Positions 1 through 5,384 of a DNA stretch of 6,382 bases are shown in pieces (within the stretch, counting starts at the first letter, position 1; each line of letters begins with the position of its first letter). The notes under the pieces are model-generated. The model was not told the DNA's origin. It searched no databases and worked only from the letters and a program-made list of their open reading frames with translations. The translations under genes and the position numbers were made by a program. The stretch is from DATEUP01 sp035283065 (GTDB lineage Archaea; Thermoplasmatota; DTKX01; DATEUP01), in assembly GCA_035283065.1 (NCBI GenBank), contig DATEUP010000224.1, forward strand, positions 1 to 6,382. The letters are read 5' to 3'.

Positions 1-2
1 CC

Positions 3-284
3 GTGGCGCGCGCGCTCAAGCGCGAGGAGCAGGTGACCTCGAGCGCGCTCCACAAGACCTACTCGGTCGTCTGCGAGGAGTACGAGGAGGAGGCCCGCAA
101 AGGCACACAGTTCTGGAAGTACCTCAACGACCTCGAGCACCGGGGGCTCATCGAGCTTGAGAAGGGGAAGGAGGGGATGGGCAACGCCACGCGCGTGTCG
201 CTCCACGAGGTCGAGGCGGCCGACCTGCAGGAGTTCGTCGAGGAATCCCTCGAGAAAGACAAAGCCGGCGAGCAGGCCTGGTGA
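3..284 (+). CDS. Cdc6/Orc1-like protein, C-terminal winged-helix end (5' partial)
   Basis: This frame is open from the window edge to TGA at 282-284, so the gene starts upstream; the GTG at position 3 is probably an internal valine codon. The visible ~93 residues look like the C-terminal winged-helix domain of archaeal Cdc6/Orc1 replication initiators: a helix ending in TYSVVCEEY, then a recognition-helix segment FWKYLNDLEHRGLIEL, then a glycine-containing wing (GKEGMGNATRVSL) and an acidic final helix. In that family this domain binds origin repeats, and the AAA+ ATPase lies N-terminal, outside this window. The gene converges on the TPR gene with only 6 nt between stop codons, leaving no room for separate terminators. 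Another archaeal winged-helix regulator is possible because no ATPase motif is visible. Confidence 0.6.
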   Translation: MARALKREEQVTSSALHKTYSVVCEEYEEEARKGTQFWKYLNDLEHRGLIELEKGKEGMGNATRVSLHEVEAADLQEFVEESLEKDKAGEQAW

Positions 285-290
285 GCGGCC

Positions 291-1649
291 CTACTCGGGG
301 CCCACAAGCCTTGCCCACTTGACGGGCCGGGGGGCCTTCGCCGCCTCCCCCTGGAACCCAGGCTCCTCCAAGCCGGGGTCGAGCGCGCGCGCGCGTTCCC
401 GCGCCTCGGCCGCCTCGCGGTTGCGCCCGAGGGCGCCCAGAACCGCGTAGCGCCACATGTGCGCCTCGGCCACGCTCGGGTCGAGGTCGACCGCCCGGTC
501 GAGGCACGCGAGCGCGCCGGCCATGTCTTGCGCAAGGTAGAGTTCACGTCCCTTGCCGCTGTGCGCGTCGGCGAGCTCGGGGTCCACCTCGAGCGCGGCA
601 TCAAAGGAGGCCAGCGCCTCCCGGCCCCGACCCACCGCCGAAAGGCACGTCCCCCGGTAGGTCCACCCTGCGGCGCGGCCTGGGTCGAGGCGCAGGCCCC
701 GGTCGAGGCTCGCCAGCGCTTCCATGTGCTGCCCCTTGGCCGTAAGCGCGAAACCCCGGTTCACCCATGCGTTTGCGTTGGTCTCCTCCAGCCTTAGCAG
801 CCGGTCGTACGCTTGGACCGCTTCGTCGATCCGGTAGAGGTTCACGAGCGCATTGCCTTGGTTGTAGATCGCGCGGACGTAGGACGGGTCGACCTTGAGG
901 GCCGACGCGTAGCCCTCGAGGGCGGCCTCCATCTTGGCCTTGCCATCGACCCACCGCCCCTCCGCAAAGAGCAGGGTGCCAAGCGCGTAGAGCGCGTTCC
1001 CTTTGTTGTTCCAGGCCTGCTTGAAGGCCGGGTCGACCTTCAAGGCCTCCCCGTAGCAGGCGACGGCGTCCTCAATGCGCTTCAGGCCGTAGAGCGCGTT
1101 GCCTTTGTTGTTCCACGCTTTCTCGTAGGACGGGTTGATCTCGATCGCGCGGTCGTAGCAGACGACCGCCTCCTCGAAGCGCTTCAAAGCGCCGAGCGCG
1201 GACCCCTTGTTGTACCAAGCCCTGTCGTAGCGGGGGTCGCAGGCGATGGCGCGGTCGAAGCACTCTATCGCTTCGTCGATTCGCTGCATGTTGTAGAGAG
1301 CGTTGCCTTTGTTGTTCCAAGCATCGGCGTACTTTGGGTCCAGCTGGAGGGCCCTGTCATAGCACTTCATGGCTTCATCGAGTTCACCCATCGACCCGAG
1401 CGCGAACCCCTTGTTGTTCCAGGCTTCCTTGTAGTCCGGCTGGGTGCCGATCGCCTTGTCATAACAGGCAATCGCTTCTTCGAAGCGGCTCGCCTCGCCG
1501 AGGGCAAACCCTTTGTTGTTCCAAGCGACCGGGTCGTAGGGGTTCGCGCGGACCGCCTTGTCTACCTGCGCCAAAAGGGCCTCGCCCGCGGCCGTCGCGC
1601 CCGGCTTGGCGGGCCGCTCTTCCTTGTCTTTCTTGCGGAAGAGCCCCAC
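291..1649 (-). CDS. TPR-repeat protein with 11 tandem repeats
   Basis: The 452-residue product is almost entirely tetratricopeptide repeats, which form a helical superhelix used for protein-protein binding; the partner is unknown. After a short basic N-terminus (about residues 1-37) come eleven repeats. Repeats 1-5 (38-207) are 34 residues each and begin with the near-invariant AWNNKG or AWYNKG. Repeat 6 (208-255) carries about 14 extra residues. Repeats 7-11 (256-425) are again 34 residues and more diverged, and a 27-residue tail follows. No signal peptide or membrane segment is seen, so it should be cytoplasmic. The start is GTG at 1649-1647, preceded by AGGTGA at 1661-1656, a good archaeal Shine-Dalgarno match 6 nt away. 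It diverges from pdxT. A T6 run on its sense strand near 1690-1696 may belong to its promoter. Confidence 0.9.
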   Translation of the reverse strand: MGLFRKKDKEERPAKPGATAAGEALLAQVDKAVRANPYDPVAWNNKGFALGEASRFEEAIACYDKAIGTQPDYKEAWNNKGFALGSMGELDEAMKCYDRALQLDPKYADAWNNKGNALYNMQRIDEAIECFDRAIACDPRYDRAWYNKGSALGALKRFEEAVVCYDRAIEINPSYEKAWNNKGNALYGLKRIEDAVACYGEALKVDPAFKQAWNNKGNALYALGTLLFAEGRWVDGKAKMEAALEGYASALKVDPSYVRAIYNQGNALVNLYRIDEAVQAYDRLLRLEETNANAWVNRGFALTAKGQHMEALASLDRGLRLDPGRAAGWTYRGTCLSAVGRGREALASFDAALEVDPELADAHSGKGRELYLAQDMAGALACLDRAVDLDPSVAEAHMWRYAVLGALGRNREAAEARERARALDPGLEEPGFQGEAAKAPRPVKWARLVGPE

Positions 1650-1655
1650 AGCACC

Positions 1656-1661
1656 TCACCT
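1656..1661 (-). promoter_or_regulatory. Shine-Dalgarno site for the TPR gene
   Basis: On the minus strand the sequence is AGGTGA, 6 nt before the GTG start, complementary to the archaeal 16S 3' end (AUCACCUCC). An overlapping GAGGTG sits closer to the start. It supports the GTG start and contrasts with pdxT, which has no such site. Confidence 0.6.
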
Positions 1662-1743
1662 GAGACATCCCCTGGCACAGCCGGGGCCCCAAAAAACCCT
1701 TGGGAACGGGCCTTCACGCCACGGCCAAGCGGGTGGCCGAGGG

Positions 1744-1750
1744 CTTTTTC
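1744..1750 (+). promoter_or_regulatory. T-rich box A-like element before pdxT
   Basis: CTTTTTC is centred about 27 nt before the pdxT ATG, where a TATA box would place transcription start at or next to the start codon. No Shine-Dalgarno sequence precedes the ATG, which agrees with a leaderless message. The match to the archaeal consensus is weak. Confidence 0.3.
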
Positions 1751-1773
1751 CGGCGGGCGCGTTCCCGTGTCGC

Positions 1774-2370
1774 ATGAAGCGCGTCGGCGTCCTCGCGGTC
1801 CAGGGCGACGTCTCCGAGCACCTCGCCGCCGTCGCGCGCGCCGGCGAGTCGCGCGGGGAGCGCGCGGAGGCCGTTCCGGTGCGCAGGGCCGGCACGCTCG
1901 AGGGCCTGCGCGCCCTCATCCTCCCCGGGGGCGAGTCCACGACCATATCGAAGATCCTCCACCGAAACGGCCTCTTCGAGCCCGTGCGAAAACGCGCCCA
2001 AGAGGGCTCGCTGGCGCTGCTTGGCACCTGCGCCGGGATGATCGTGATGGCGAAGGGGGGCGACGAGCAGGTCGCAAGGACCAGGACCGGGCTCCTTGCG
2101 CTCATGGACATCGACGTCGACCGGAACGCCTTCGGGCGCCAGCGGGAGTCCTTCGAGGCCGAGCTTGCCGTCGAGGGCTACCCCGCGCCCTACCACGCGG
2201 TGTTCATCCGCGCGCCCGCGATCCGCCGCGCCTACGGGCGCGCGCACATCATGGCCAGGGTCGACACGTTCGGCGTCTTCGCCGTCCAGGACAACCTCAT
2301 CGCGACGGCGTTCCACCCGGAACTTACGGAGGACACCCGCGTGCACGAACTGCTCCTGGCGCTCGTCTGA
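1774..2370 (+). CDS. pdxT: Pyridoxal 5'-phosphate synthase glutaminase subunit PdxT
   Basis: The 198-residue product is a class I glutamine amidotransferase of the PdxT/SNO family. It hydrolyses glutamine and channels ammonia to PdxS, which builds pyridoxal phosphate from a pentose phosphate and a triose phosphate. Family motifs are complete: GVLAVQGDVSEH at 5-16, PGGEST at 51-56 (oxyanion-hole loop), GTCAGM at 84-89 with nucleophile Cys86, NAFGRQRESFE at 118-128, and HPEL with catalytic His181 and Glu183. Length matches the family (about 190-200). ATG 1774 was chosen because it directly precedes the conserved MKRVGVLAVQGD start; the frame is open further upstream, but that part does not resemble the family. 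pdxS is not in the window, so the two subunits are not in one operon here. Confidence 0.95.
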   Translation: MKRVGVLAVQGDVSEHLAAVARAGESRGERAEAVPVRRAGTLEGLRALILPGGESTTISKILHRNGLFEPVRKRAQEGSLALLGTCAGMIVMAKGGDEQVARTRTGLLALMDIDVDRNAFGRQRESFEAELAVEGYPAPYHAVFIRAPAIRRAYGRAHIMARVDTFGVFAVQDNLIATAFHPELTEDTRVHELLLALV

Positions 2371-2381
2371 GCGGCAGACCC

Positions 2382-2389
2382 TTTATCTA
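2382..2389 (+). promoter_or_regulatory. TATA box of hisS
   Basis: TTTATCTA is a good archaeal box A, centred about 35 nt before the hisS ATG and lying in the 49-nt gap after pdxT. It predicts transcription start near 2410 and a leader of roughly 10 nt, so hisS probably has its own promoter. Confidence 0.55.
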
Positions 2390-2419
2390 AACCGGCGACC
2401 GATCGCGCGGCCAGTTGCG

Positions 2420-3715
2420 ATGATCGAGAAGCAGCGCGGCACGCGCGACTTCGGCCCCGACGAGATGGCGAAGCGCCGCTTTGTCGAAGGGAAGCTGCGC
2501 GAAGCCGCGGAGTCCTACGGCTACCGCGAGGTCGCGACCCCGACAATCGAGTCCCAGGAGCTCTTCGTCGCGAAGTCGGGCCCCGCCGTGCTCAAGGAAC
2601 TCTACGCCTTCAAGGATCGCGGCGGCCGCGACATCTGCCTTCGCCCCGAGCTCACGCTCCCCACGATGCGCTTTTTCGCCGCGGAGCTGCGCGCGCTCCC
2701 CCGCCCCGTCAAGGTGTACTACTACGGCCCGGTCTTCCGCTACGAAGAGCCCCAGATGGGGCGCTACCGGGAGTTCTGGCAGTTCGGCGTCGAGCTCATC
2801 GGCGCCGACACGCCGGAGGCCGACGCCGAGGTCATCGCCCTTGCGCGCGACGCGATCGGGCGCCTCGGGATCGAAGGGATGGAGCTGCGGGTCGGGCACA
2901 TCGGCGTCGCCCGGGCGCTCGTGGAGGCCGCGGGCCTCGATGAAGCGTCCCGCCAGGGGCTCTTCCCGCTCATCGACAAGAAGGACTTCGAGGCTCTCTC
3001 GCAGCGCCTGGTCGCGCTTCACGTCGCCGAGCGGACGCGCGGGCTCCTCCTCGAGGCCGCGCGCTTCCGAGGGGGCCGCGAGGACCTCGCGAGGTTCGCG
3101 GGCCATCTCAAGGACATGCCCTCCGCCCACGACGCGGTCACGCGGCTCCTCTTTGTCCTTGCCGCCCTCGAGCGGCGCGGCATCACGGACGCACGCGTCG
3201 ACCTCGGCGTCGTCCGCGGCCTCGACTACTACACGGGGGTCGTCTTCGAGTTCCACACCGACAAGCTCGGCTCGGAGAGCCAGTGCGGGGGCGGCGGCGC
3301 GTACCGCCTCACGGACCTCTTCGGGATGCCGCCCGAGGGGACCGTGGGGTTCGGCCTCGGGTTCGACCGCCTCGCTCTCCTCGTGCCCGACGAGGCCGTC
3401 CCCGGTTCCGGGGCGGCGATCGACGCCCTCGTAATCCCGATCGGCGACAAAGACGCCGTCCTTGACCTCGCGGCCAAGGTCGAAACCCAGCTGCGGGCCG
3501 GCGGCGTCCGCGTCGAGCGCGACCTCCTCGGCCGCGGGCCTTCGAAGAGCCTCAAGTACGCGGACGCCCGCGGCGCCCGCCTTGCCGTCCTGGTCGGCGA
3601 CAAGGAGGCTTCAGAAGGCCGCGTGACGCTGCGCGACCTCAAATCGGGCGAGCAGACCCTGCTCCTTCCCGGCGAGGCGGTCACCCGCGCCCAGACCATC
3701 CTCGGGTCCGCCTGA
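2420..3715 (+). CDS. hisS: Histidyl-tRNA synthetase
   Basis: The 431-residue product is a class II aminoacyl-tRNA synthetase that charges tRNA-His with histidine. N-terminal GTRDF is at 7-11. Motif 2 (YYYGPVFRYEEPQMGRYREF, 100-119) carries the ATP-binding arginine. The histidine-specific signature RGLDYYTG is at 266-273, the glycine-rich CGGGGAYRLTDLFG at 289-302, and motif 3 (GFGLGFDRL) at 310-318. From about 335 to the end is the HGTP anticodon-binding domain (DALVIPIGDKDA through a GARLAVLVGDKE segment). Length is typical for HisRS (about 420-430), with no missing catalytic motif. ATG 2420 is the first start before the GTRDF block; no Shine-Dalgarno is seen. Confidence 0.97.
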   Translation: MIEKQRGTRDFGPDEMAKRRFVEGKLREAAESYGYREVATPTIESQELFVAKSGPAVLKELYAFKDRGGRDICLRPELTLPTMRFFAAELRALPRPVKVYYYGPVFRYEEPQMGRYREFWQFGVELIGADTPEADAEVIALARDAIGRLGIEGMELRVGHIGVARALVEAAGLDEASRQGLFPLIDKKDFEALSQRLVALHVAERTRGLLLEAARFRGGREDLARFAGHLKDMPSAHDAVTRLLFVLAALERRGITDARVDLGVVRGLDYYTGVVFEFHTDKLGSESQCGGGGAYRLTDLFGMPPEGTVGFGLGFDRLALLVPDEAVPGSGAAIDALVIPIGDKDAVLDLAAKVETQLRAGGVRVERDLLGRGPSKSLKYADARGARLAVLVGDKEASEGRVTLRDLKSGEQTLLLPGEAVTRAQTILGSA

Positions 3716-3778
3716 AGGCGCCTGTCCGACATTCCGGCCCCTCGGATTTCCGGTGGAAAGCCGCTCGCTAGGCAAGAA

Positions 3779-3889
3779 TGGTCCCCGCTCCCGGATTTGA
3801 ACCGGGGGCCTGCTGATAACGGCGGAAACGGCCTTGCGGCCGTGGTCCCACTACAGTCAGCCGCTCTAACCAGGCTGGGCTAAGCGGGG
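3779..3889 (-). tRNA. tRNA-Tyr (anticodon GTA), intron-containing, CCA encoded
   Basis: On the minus strand the acceptor stem is CCCCGCT (3889-3883) paired with AGCGGGG (3789-3783), then discriminator A73 (3782) and an encoded CCA (3781-3779). The anticodon stem GCTGA/TCAGC, the T-arm CCCGG-TTCAAAT-CCGGG and the 5-nt variable loop AGGCC are regular. The loop reads CTGTAG before the intron, giving anticodon GTA (plus strand 3852-3854). C1-G72 and A73 are tyrosine identity elements in Archaea and eukaryotes. The mature body is 75 nt plus CCA. The D-stem GCCC/GAGC has one C12-A23 mismatch, while the other three pairs hold. Confidence 0.95.
3818..3850 (-). other. 33-nt tRNA-Tyr intron with bulge-helix-bulge
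   Basis: The intron sits at the canonical 37/38 position. Numbering intron bases 1-33, bases 9-13 pair with 18-22 around a GCAA (GNRA) loop, and 2-5 pair with 24-27 (GGGA with TTCC, including one G-U). The central helix pairs C32, G34 and U35 of the exon with intron G31, C29 and G28, with a U33-C30 mismatch. Three-nt bulges AG^T and TT^A lie on opposite sides, and each cut falls after the second bulge base, as the archaeal splicing endonuclease requires. Removing exactly these 33 nt restores a 7-nt anticodon loop. Confidence 0.9.
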
Positions 3890-3926
3890 GTTTGGCTGGC
3901 TGCTGGCTCTGCCAACAAGAGTGCCG

Positions 3927-3935
3927 TATTTCAAA
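3927..3935 (-). promoter_or_regulatory. TATA-like box for tRNA-Tyr
   Basis: On the minus strand the sequence reads TTTGAAATA, centred about 42 nt before the mature tRNA 5' end. With transcription starting about 25 nt downstream this gives a leader of roughly 15 nt for RNase P to remove. It is one of the few AT-rich stretches in this GC-rich gap. Confidence 0.45.
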
Positions 3936-4029
3936 GGTTGGGGGGCTCAGCGCCGCTCAGCCGCGTGCGCATTCCCAGAATTCGATGGGTAGACGTTCCC
4001 TTGGCGCCGAGAATCCGGGCTCTGCCAAG

Positions 4030-4038
4030 TTTTTAATA
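4030..4038 (+). promoter_or_regulatory. TATA box of the RHH regulator gene
   Basis: TTTTTAATA is a strong archaeal box A match. Its centre near 4034-4035 predicts transcription start around 4059-4061, directly at the TTGTC repeats described next. It would drive the RHH gene, divergent from tRNA-Tyr. Confidence 0.55.
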
Positions 4039-4058
4039 GGTCGCGTGGCCTCCCACAC

Positions 4059-4080
4059 TTGTCGGACGCTTGTCTGACAA
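4059..4080 (+). promoter_or_regulatory. Probable operator: TTGTC half-sites at the RHH promoter
   Basis: Three half-sites occur: TTGTC at 4059-4063, TTGTC at 4070-4074 and GACAA at 4076-4080. The last two form a perfect inverted repeat around one central T (TTGTC-T-GACAA). The two direct copies start 11 bp apart, about one helical turn. The cluster overlaps the predicted transcription start, a common place for an archaeal repressor to act, and RHH proteins often repress their own gene. Binding by this protein is inferred. Confidence 0.4.
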
Positions 4081-4097
4081 AAGGGGTCGGTTGCAAC

Positions 4098-4394
4098 TTG
4101 CCTCAAGAGTCGCCAATCCACCGGGTGGACCCGGACGAGCCGGCCGCCGGCGTCGAGGTCGCTGGCGAAATGGACAAGGTCACGATCCGGCTCCCCGCCA
4201 AGTACCTCAAGCGCCTCGACTTCCTCGTCGCCGTCGACGACTTCCCCTCGCGCTCCGAAGCGATCCGCACGGCGGTTCGCGACCTGCTCTACAACCGCCT
4301 CGAGTACGTCATCGAGAAGCAGAAGCAGGCGCTGAAGGCCGACCTGCTCGACGCGGAGATGGAGCGCCTGCAGAAAGAGTACGTAACTCGTTGA
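4098..4394 (+). CDS. Ribbon-helix-helix (CopG/MetJ-fold) transcriptional regulator
   Basis: This is a small DNA-binding regulator. Numbered from TTG 4098 (98 residues), the core is the beta-strand KVTIRLP (27-33), helix A (about 34-49), the family turn and helix start FPSRSEAIR (49-57), and a charged helical tail (69-98) that could form a coiled coil. RHH proteins act as dimers whose paired strands read the DNA major groove. The start is uncertain. ATG 4170 has GAGGT at 4155-4159 upstream and would give a 74-residue core protein. The 24 codons before it show coding-like base bias (about 88% GC at position 1, 46% at position 2, 79% at position 3), and ATG 4170 would leave a leader of about 110 nt. 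TTG 4059 and GTG 4125 are other options. Targets are unknown apart from a likely autoregulatory site. The 3' half and tail are duplicated downstream. Confidence 0.85.
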   Translation: MPQESPIHRVDPDEPAAGVEVAGEMDKVTIRLPAKYLKRLDFLVAVDDFPSRSEAIRTAVRDLLYNRLEYVIEKQKQALKADLLDAEMERLQKEYVTR

Positions 4395-4471
4395 AACTCC
4401 ACGGGGCCCCTTGTCAGGGTGTTGGGATGCACTCGCTCGGGCCGGGGGAAACCCCGGCCCGGGGCCCTTCT
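4228..4471 (+). repeat. 244-bp direct repeat, copy 1 (RHH 3' part plus tail)
   Basis: This block matches 5030-5273 without gaps at a constant offset of 802, with 6 differences in 244 positions. It holds the last 55 codons of the RHH gene, the stop, and 77 nt of non-coding tail. All six differences (at 4271, 4274, 4277, 4331, 4334 and 4391) are synonymous third-codon-position changes. The non-coding tail is identical. Matching ends abruptly at both sides. Confidence 0.97.
4439..4460 (+). terminator. GAAA-capped 9-bp hairpin after the RHH gene (possible transcript end)
   Basis: GGGCCGGGG, loop GAAA, CCCCGGCCC form a perfect 9-bp GC stem with a GNRA tetraloop, starting 44 nt after the RHH stop codon. 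Here it is followed by GGGCCC-TTCTT-GGGCCC, a second possible stem, and a short CTTTTC tract. Archaeal termination depends mainly on U-runs, so a stabilising 3' UTR structure is an equal possibility. It is duplicated exactly at 5241-5262. Confidence 0.4.
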
Positions 4472-4511
4472 TGGGCCCAGAACCCTTTTCAGGGCGACCC
4501 CTCCTGACTGC

Positions 4512-4930
4512 ATGGGTTTGGGGGACGGGGAACGACTCAGATCGCCCACGACCTCCGCCTTGCGGCGCTCCTTGCGACCGCCATCGCACTGGTTTTCATC
4601 TTGGGAGGCGGGCCCATCGTCGTCATTTTCCCGATGCTCATTCCGCTCTACCTGATCGCCCTTTCGAGTACCTTTTGGCCCACGGAAGACGAGCTTTGGA
4701 TCCTGCCCCTCCGTAGCACGAAGCGGACCAAGAGCCTCGGCCTGATCGCGCTCGCCGCCGTGGCGACGCTGGCCTATTTCCTCTTCGGATTGGTCGCGCC
4801 TGGGGGCGGCGGCGCGGCTCCCGCTTGGAATTGGTTTTTTCTTTGGGTGGGGATCGGTCTGGCAATCTCAGCGCTCCAGGGTATGATGCACATGCGCCCG
4901 GACGTTGGCCGCCGCGAGATCCGGCTCTGA
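4512..4930 (+). pseudogene. Small multi-pass membrane protein, probably frameshifted near its start
   Basis: From TTG 4601 the frame encodes 109 residues ending at TGA 4928-4930. Hydrophobic segments are IVVIFPMLIPLYLIALSSTF, LGLIALAAVATLAYFLFGLV and WNWFFLWVGIGLAISALQGM. The same frame stays open upstream to 4508 and encodes another hydrophobic stretch (LRLAALLATAIALVFILGGG), but has no standard start there. ATG 4512 is one frame off. One extra G in the G5 run at 4520-4524 would join it to the membrane frame and give about 139 residues with four membrane segments. The gene may therefore be broken by a 1-nt deletion, carry a sequencing error, or really start at TTG 4601. I do not recognise the family. 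A CTTTTC tract about 24 nt before ATG 4512 could be a weak box A. Confidence 0.5.
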
Positions 4931-4952
4931 ACGCGCTGCGCACTTACAGGGC

Positions 4953-5030
4953 CTACCGCAGCCCGGTCTGCACCACCACGCCCTCCGGCGTGATATCCGA
5001 CGCGTGCAGCTCCTTGGTGAACAGCGTCAT
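4953..5030 (-). pseudogene. Relic of a KaiC/RAD55-like ATPase C-terminus
   Basis: On the minus strand, 25 codons from ATG (5030-5028) to TAG (4955-4953) read MTLFTKELHASD followed by ITPEGVVVQTGLR. Both halves match the intact C-terminus at 6108-6326 (ELQASD and DITPEGVVVQSGLR), but the 47 residues between them are absent. The missing piece corresponds to 6153-6293, exactly 141 nt, so the deletion is in frame. Over 4956-4997 the DNA matches 6111-6152 with 4 differences in 42. Upstream on its strand it abuts the truncated RHH copy, so the ATPase domain is gone and no function is expected. Confidence 0.75.
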
Positions 5031-5196
5031 CGCCGTCGACGACTTCCCCTCGCGCTCCGAAGCGATCCGCACCGCCGTGCGCGACCTGCTCTACAACCGC
5101 CTCGAGTACGTCATCGAGAAGCAGAAGCAGGCTCTCAAGGCCGACCTGCTCGACGCGGAGATGGAGCGCCTGCAGAAAGAGTACGTAACTCGCTGA
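5014..5196 (+). pseudogene. 5'-truncated second copy of the RHH regulator gene
   Basis: From 5030 to the stop at 5194-5196 the encoded protein is identical to the C-terminal 54 residues of the upstream RHH regulator. It lacks the beta-strand KVTIRLP and the first part of helix A, so it cannot form the DNA-reading ribbon. TTG 5014 or GTG 5017 in the upstream relic could start a peptide of about 59-60 residues with the dimerisation helix and charged tail. Such a product might pair with the full-length protein, but no promoter or Shine-Dalgarno sequence is evident. The 5' junction is with the KaiC-like relic on the opposite strand. Confidence 0.75.
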
Positions 5197-5273
5197 AACT
5201 CCACGGGGCCCCTTGTCAGGGTGTTGGGATGCACTCGCTCGGGCCGGGGGAAACCCCGGCCCGGGGCCCTTCT
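5030..5273 (+). repeat. 244-bp direct repeat, copy 2
   Basis: This is the partner of 4228-4471, 802 bp downstream and without indels. The left end abuts the KaiC-like relic at 5028-5030, and the right end stops one base into the TCTGG after the hairpin. No transposase, terminal inverted repeat or target-site duplication is visible at its ends. Confidence 0.97.
5241..5262 (+). terminator. GAAA-capped 9-bp hairpin, second copy
   Basis: Same perfect stem and GAAA loop as at 4439-4460. The second GGGCCC stem and the CTTTTC tract that follow copy 1 are not present here, so whatever constrains the repeat ends soon after this hairpin. Confidence 0.4.
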
Positions 5274-5345
5274 GGTGCCCTGCTTCTCAAGGCCGCTCGC
5301 GGGGCCATCGCCGAGAGGGGTAATGCCTGCCCACGGCACGAATCT

Positions 5346-5353
5346 GTATAAAG
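5346..5353 (+). promoter_or_regulatory. TATA box of vapBC
   Basis: GTATAAAG is centred about 35 nt before the vapB ATG, the same geometry as the hisS promoter, and predicts a leader of about 10 nt. The neighbouring CTATAT at 5356-5361, about 27 nt before the ATG, is an alternative that would give a leaderless message. Confidence 0.55.
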
Positions 5354-5376
5354 TTCTATATTGTAGAATATTCTAC
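5354..5376 (+). promoter_or_regulatory. vapBC operator: palindrome with repeated TTCTA half-sites
   Basis: GTAGAATATTCTAC at 5363-5376 is a perfect 14-bp palindrome. A third half-site TTCTA at 5354-5358 forms a second inverted pair with TAGAA at 5364-5368 (5-nt spacer). The array lies between the TATA box and the start codon and covers the predicted transcription start. Antitoxin or toxin-antitoxin complexes commonly bind such palindromes to repress their own operon, so VapB is the likely binder. Confidence 0.6.
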
Positions 5377-5384
5377 CTCACGCC

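Noticed and set aside
960..1530. Regularly spaced repeats around TTGTTGTTCCA resembling an array
   Set aside because: The spacing is mostly 102 bp, equal to 34 codons of the TPR repeat. This is protein repeat coding, not CRISPR.
813..2390. A 525-codon plus-strand open frame running opposite the TPR gene and into pdxT
   Set aside because: It mirrors the TPR repeats on the opposite strand, shown by its own 34-residue periodicity (repeated VAFVVP or PLVVP), and it then crosses pdxT out of frame. Long antisense frames are expected at this GC content.
2481..3434. Long open frames overlapping hisS on both strands
   Set aside because: The plus-strand frame is a serine/arginine-rich shift of hisS and the minus-strand one is its complement. 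hisS has every catalytic motif, so these are shadows.
3716..3778. Possible hairpin or terminator between hisS and tRNA-Tyr
   Set aside because: Only imperfect CCGG pairings are seen, and there is no T-run for either strand.
3779..3889. tRNA-Tyr as an integration site for the accessory region
   Set aside because: The accessory genes lie beyond the tRNA 5' end, and I found no second copy of any tRNA segment in the window. No integrase is present.
3892..4077. A 61-codon open frame between tRNA-Tyr and the RHH gene
   Set aside because: It covers the promoters of both flanking genes, shows no coding-like composition and resembles no known protein.
4825..5196. A 123-residue plus-strand frame ending in the RHH C-terminus
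   Set aside because: Its first two-thirds cross the membrane gene out of frame and read through the antisense KaiC-like relic. Only the RHH part from about 5030 has coding signal.
4228..5273. The 244-bp repeats as ends of an insertion sequence or transposon
   Set aside because: They are direct, contain most of a coding sequence, and there is no transposase or inverted terminal repeat between or around them.
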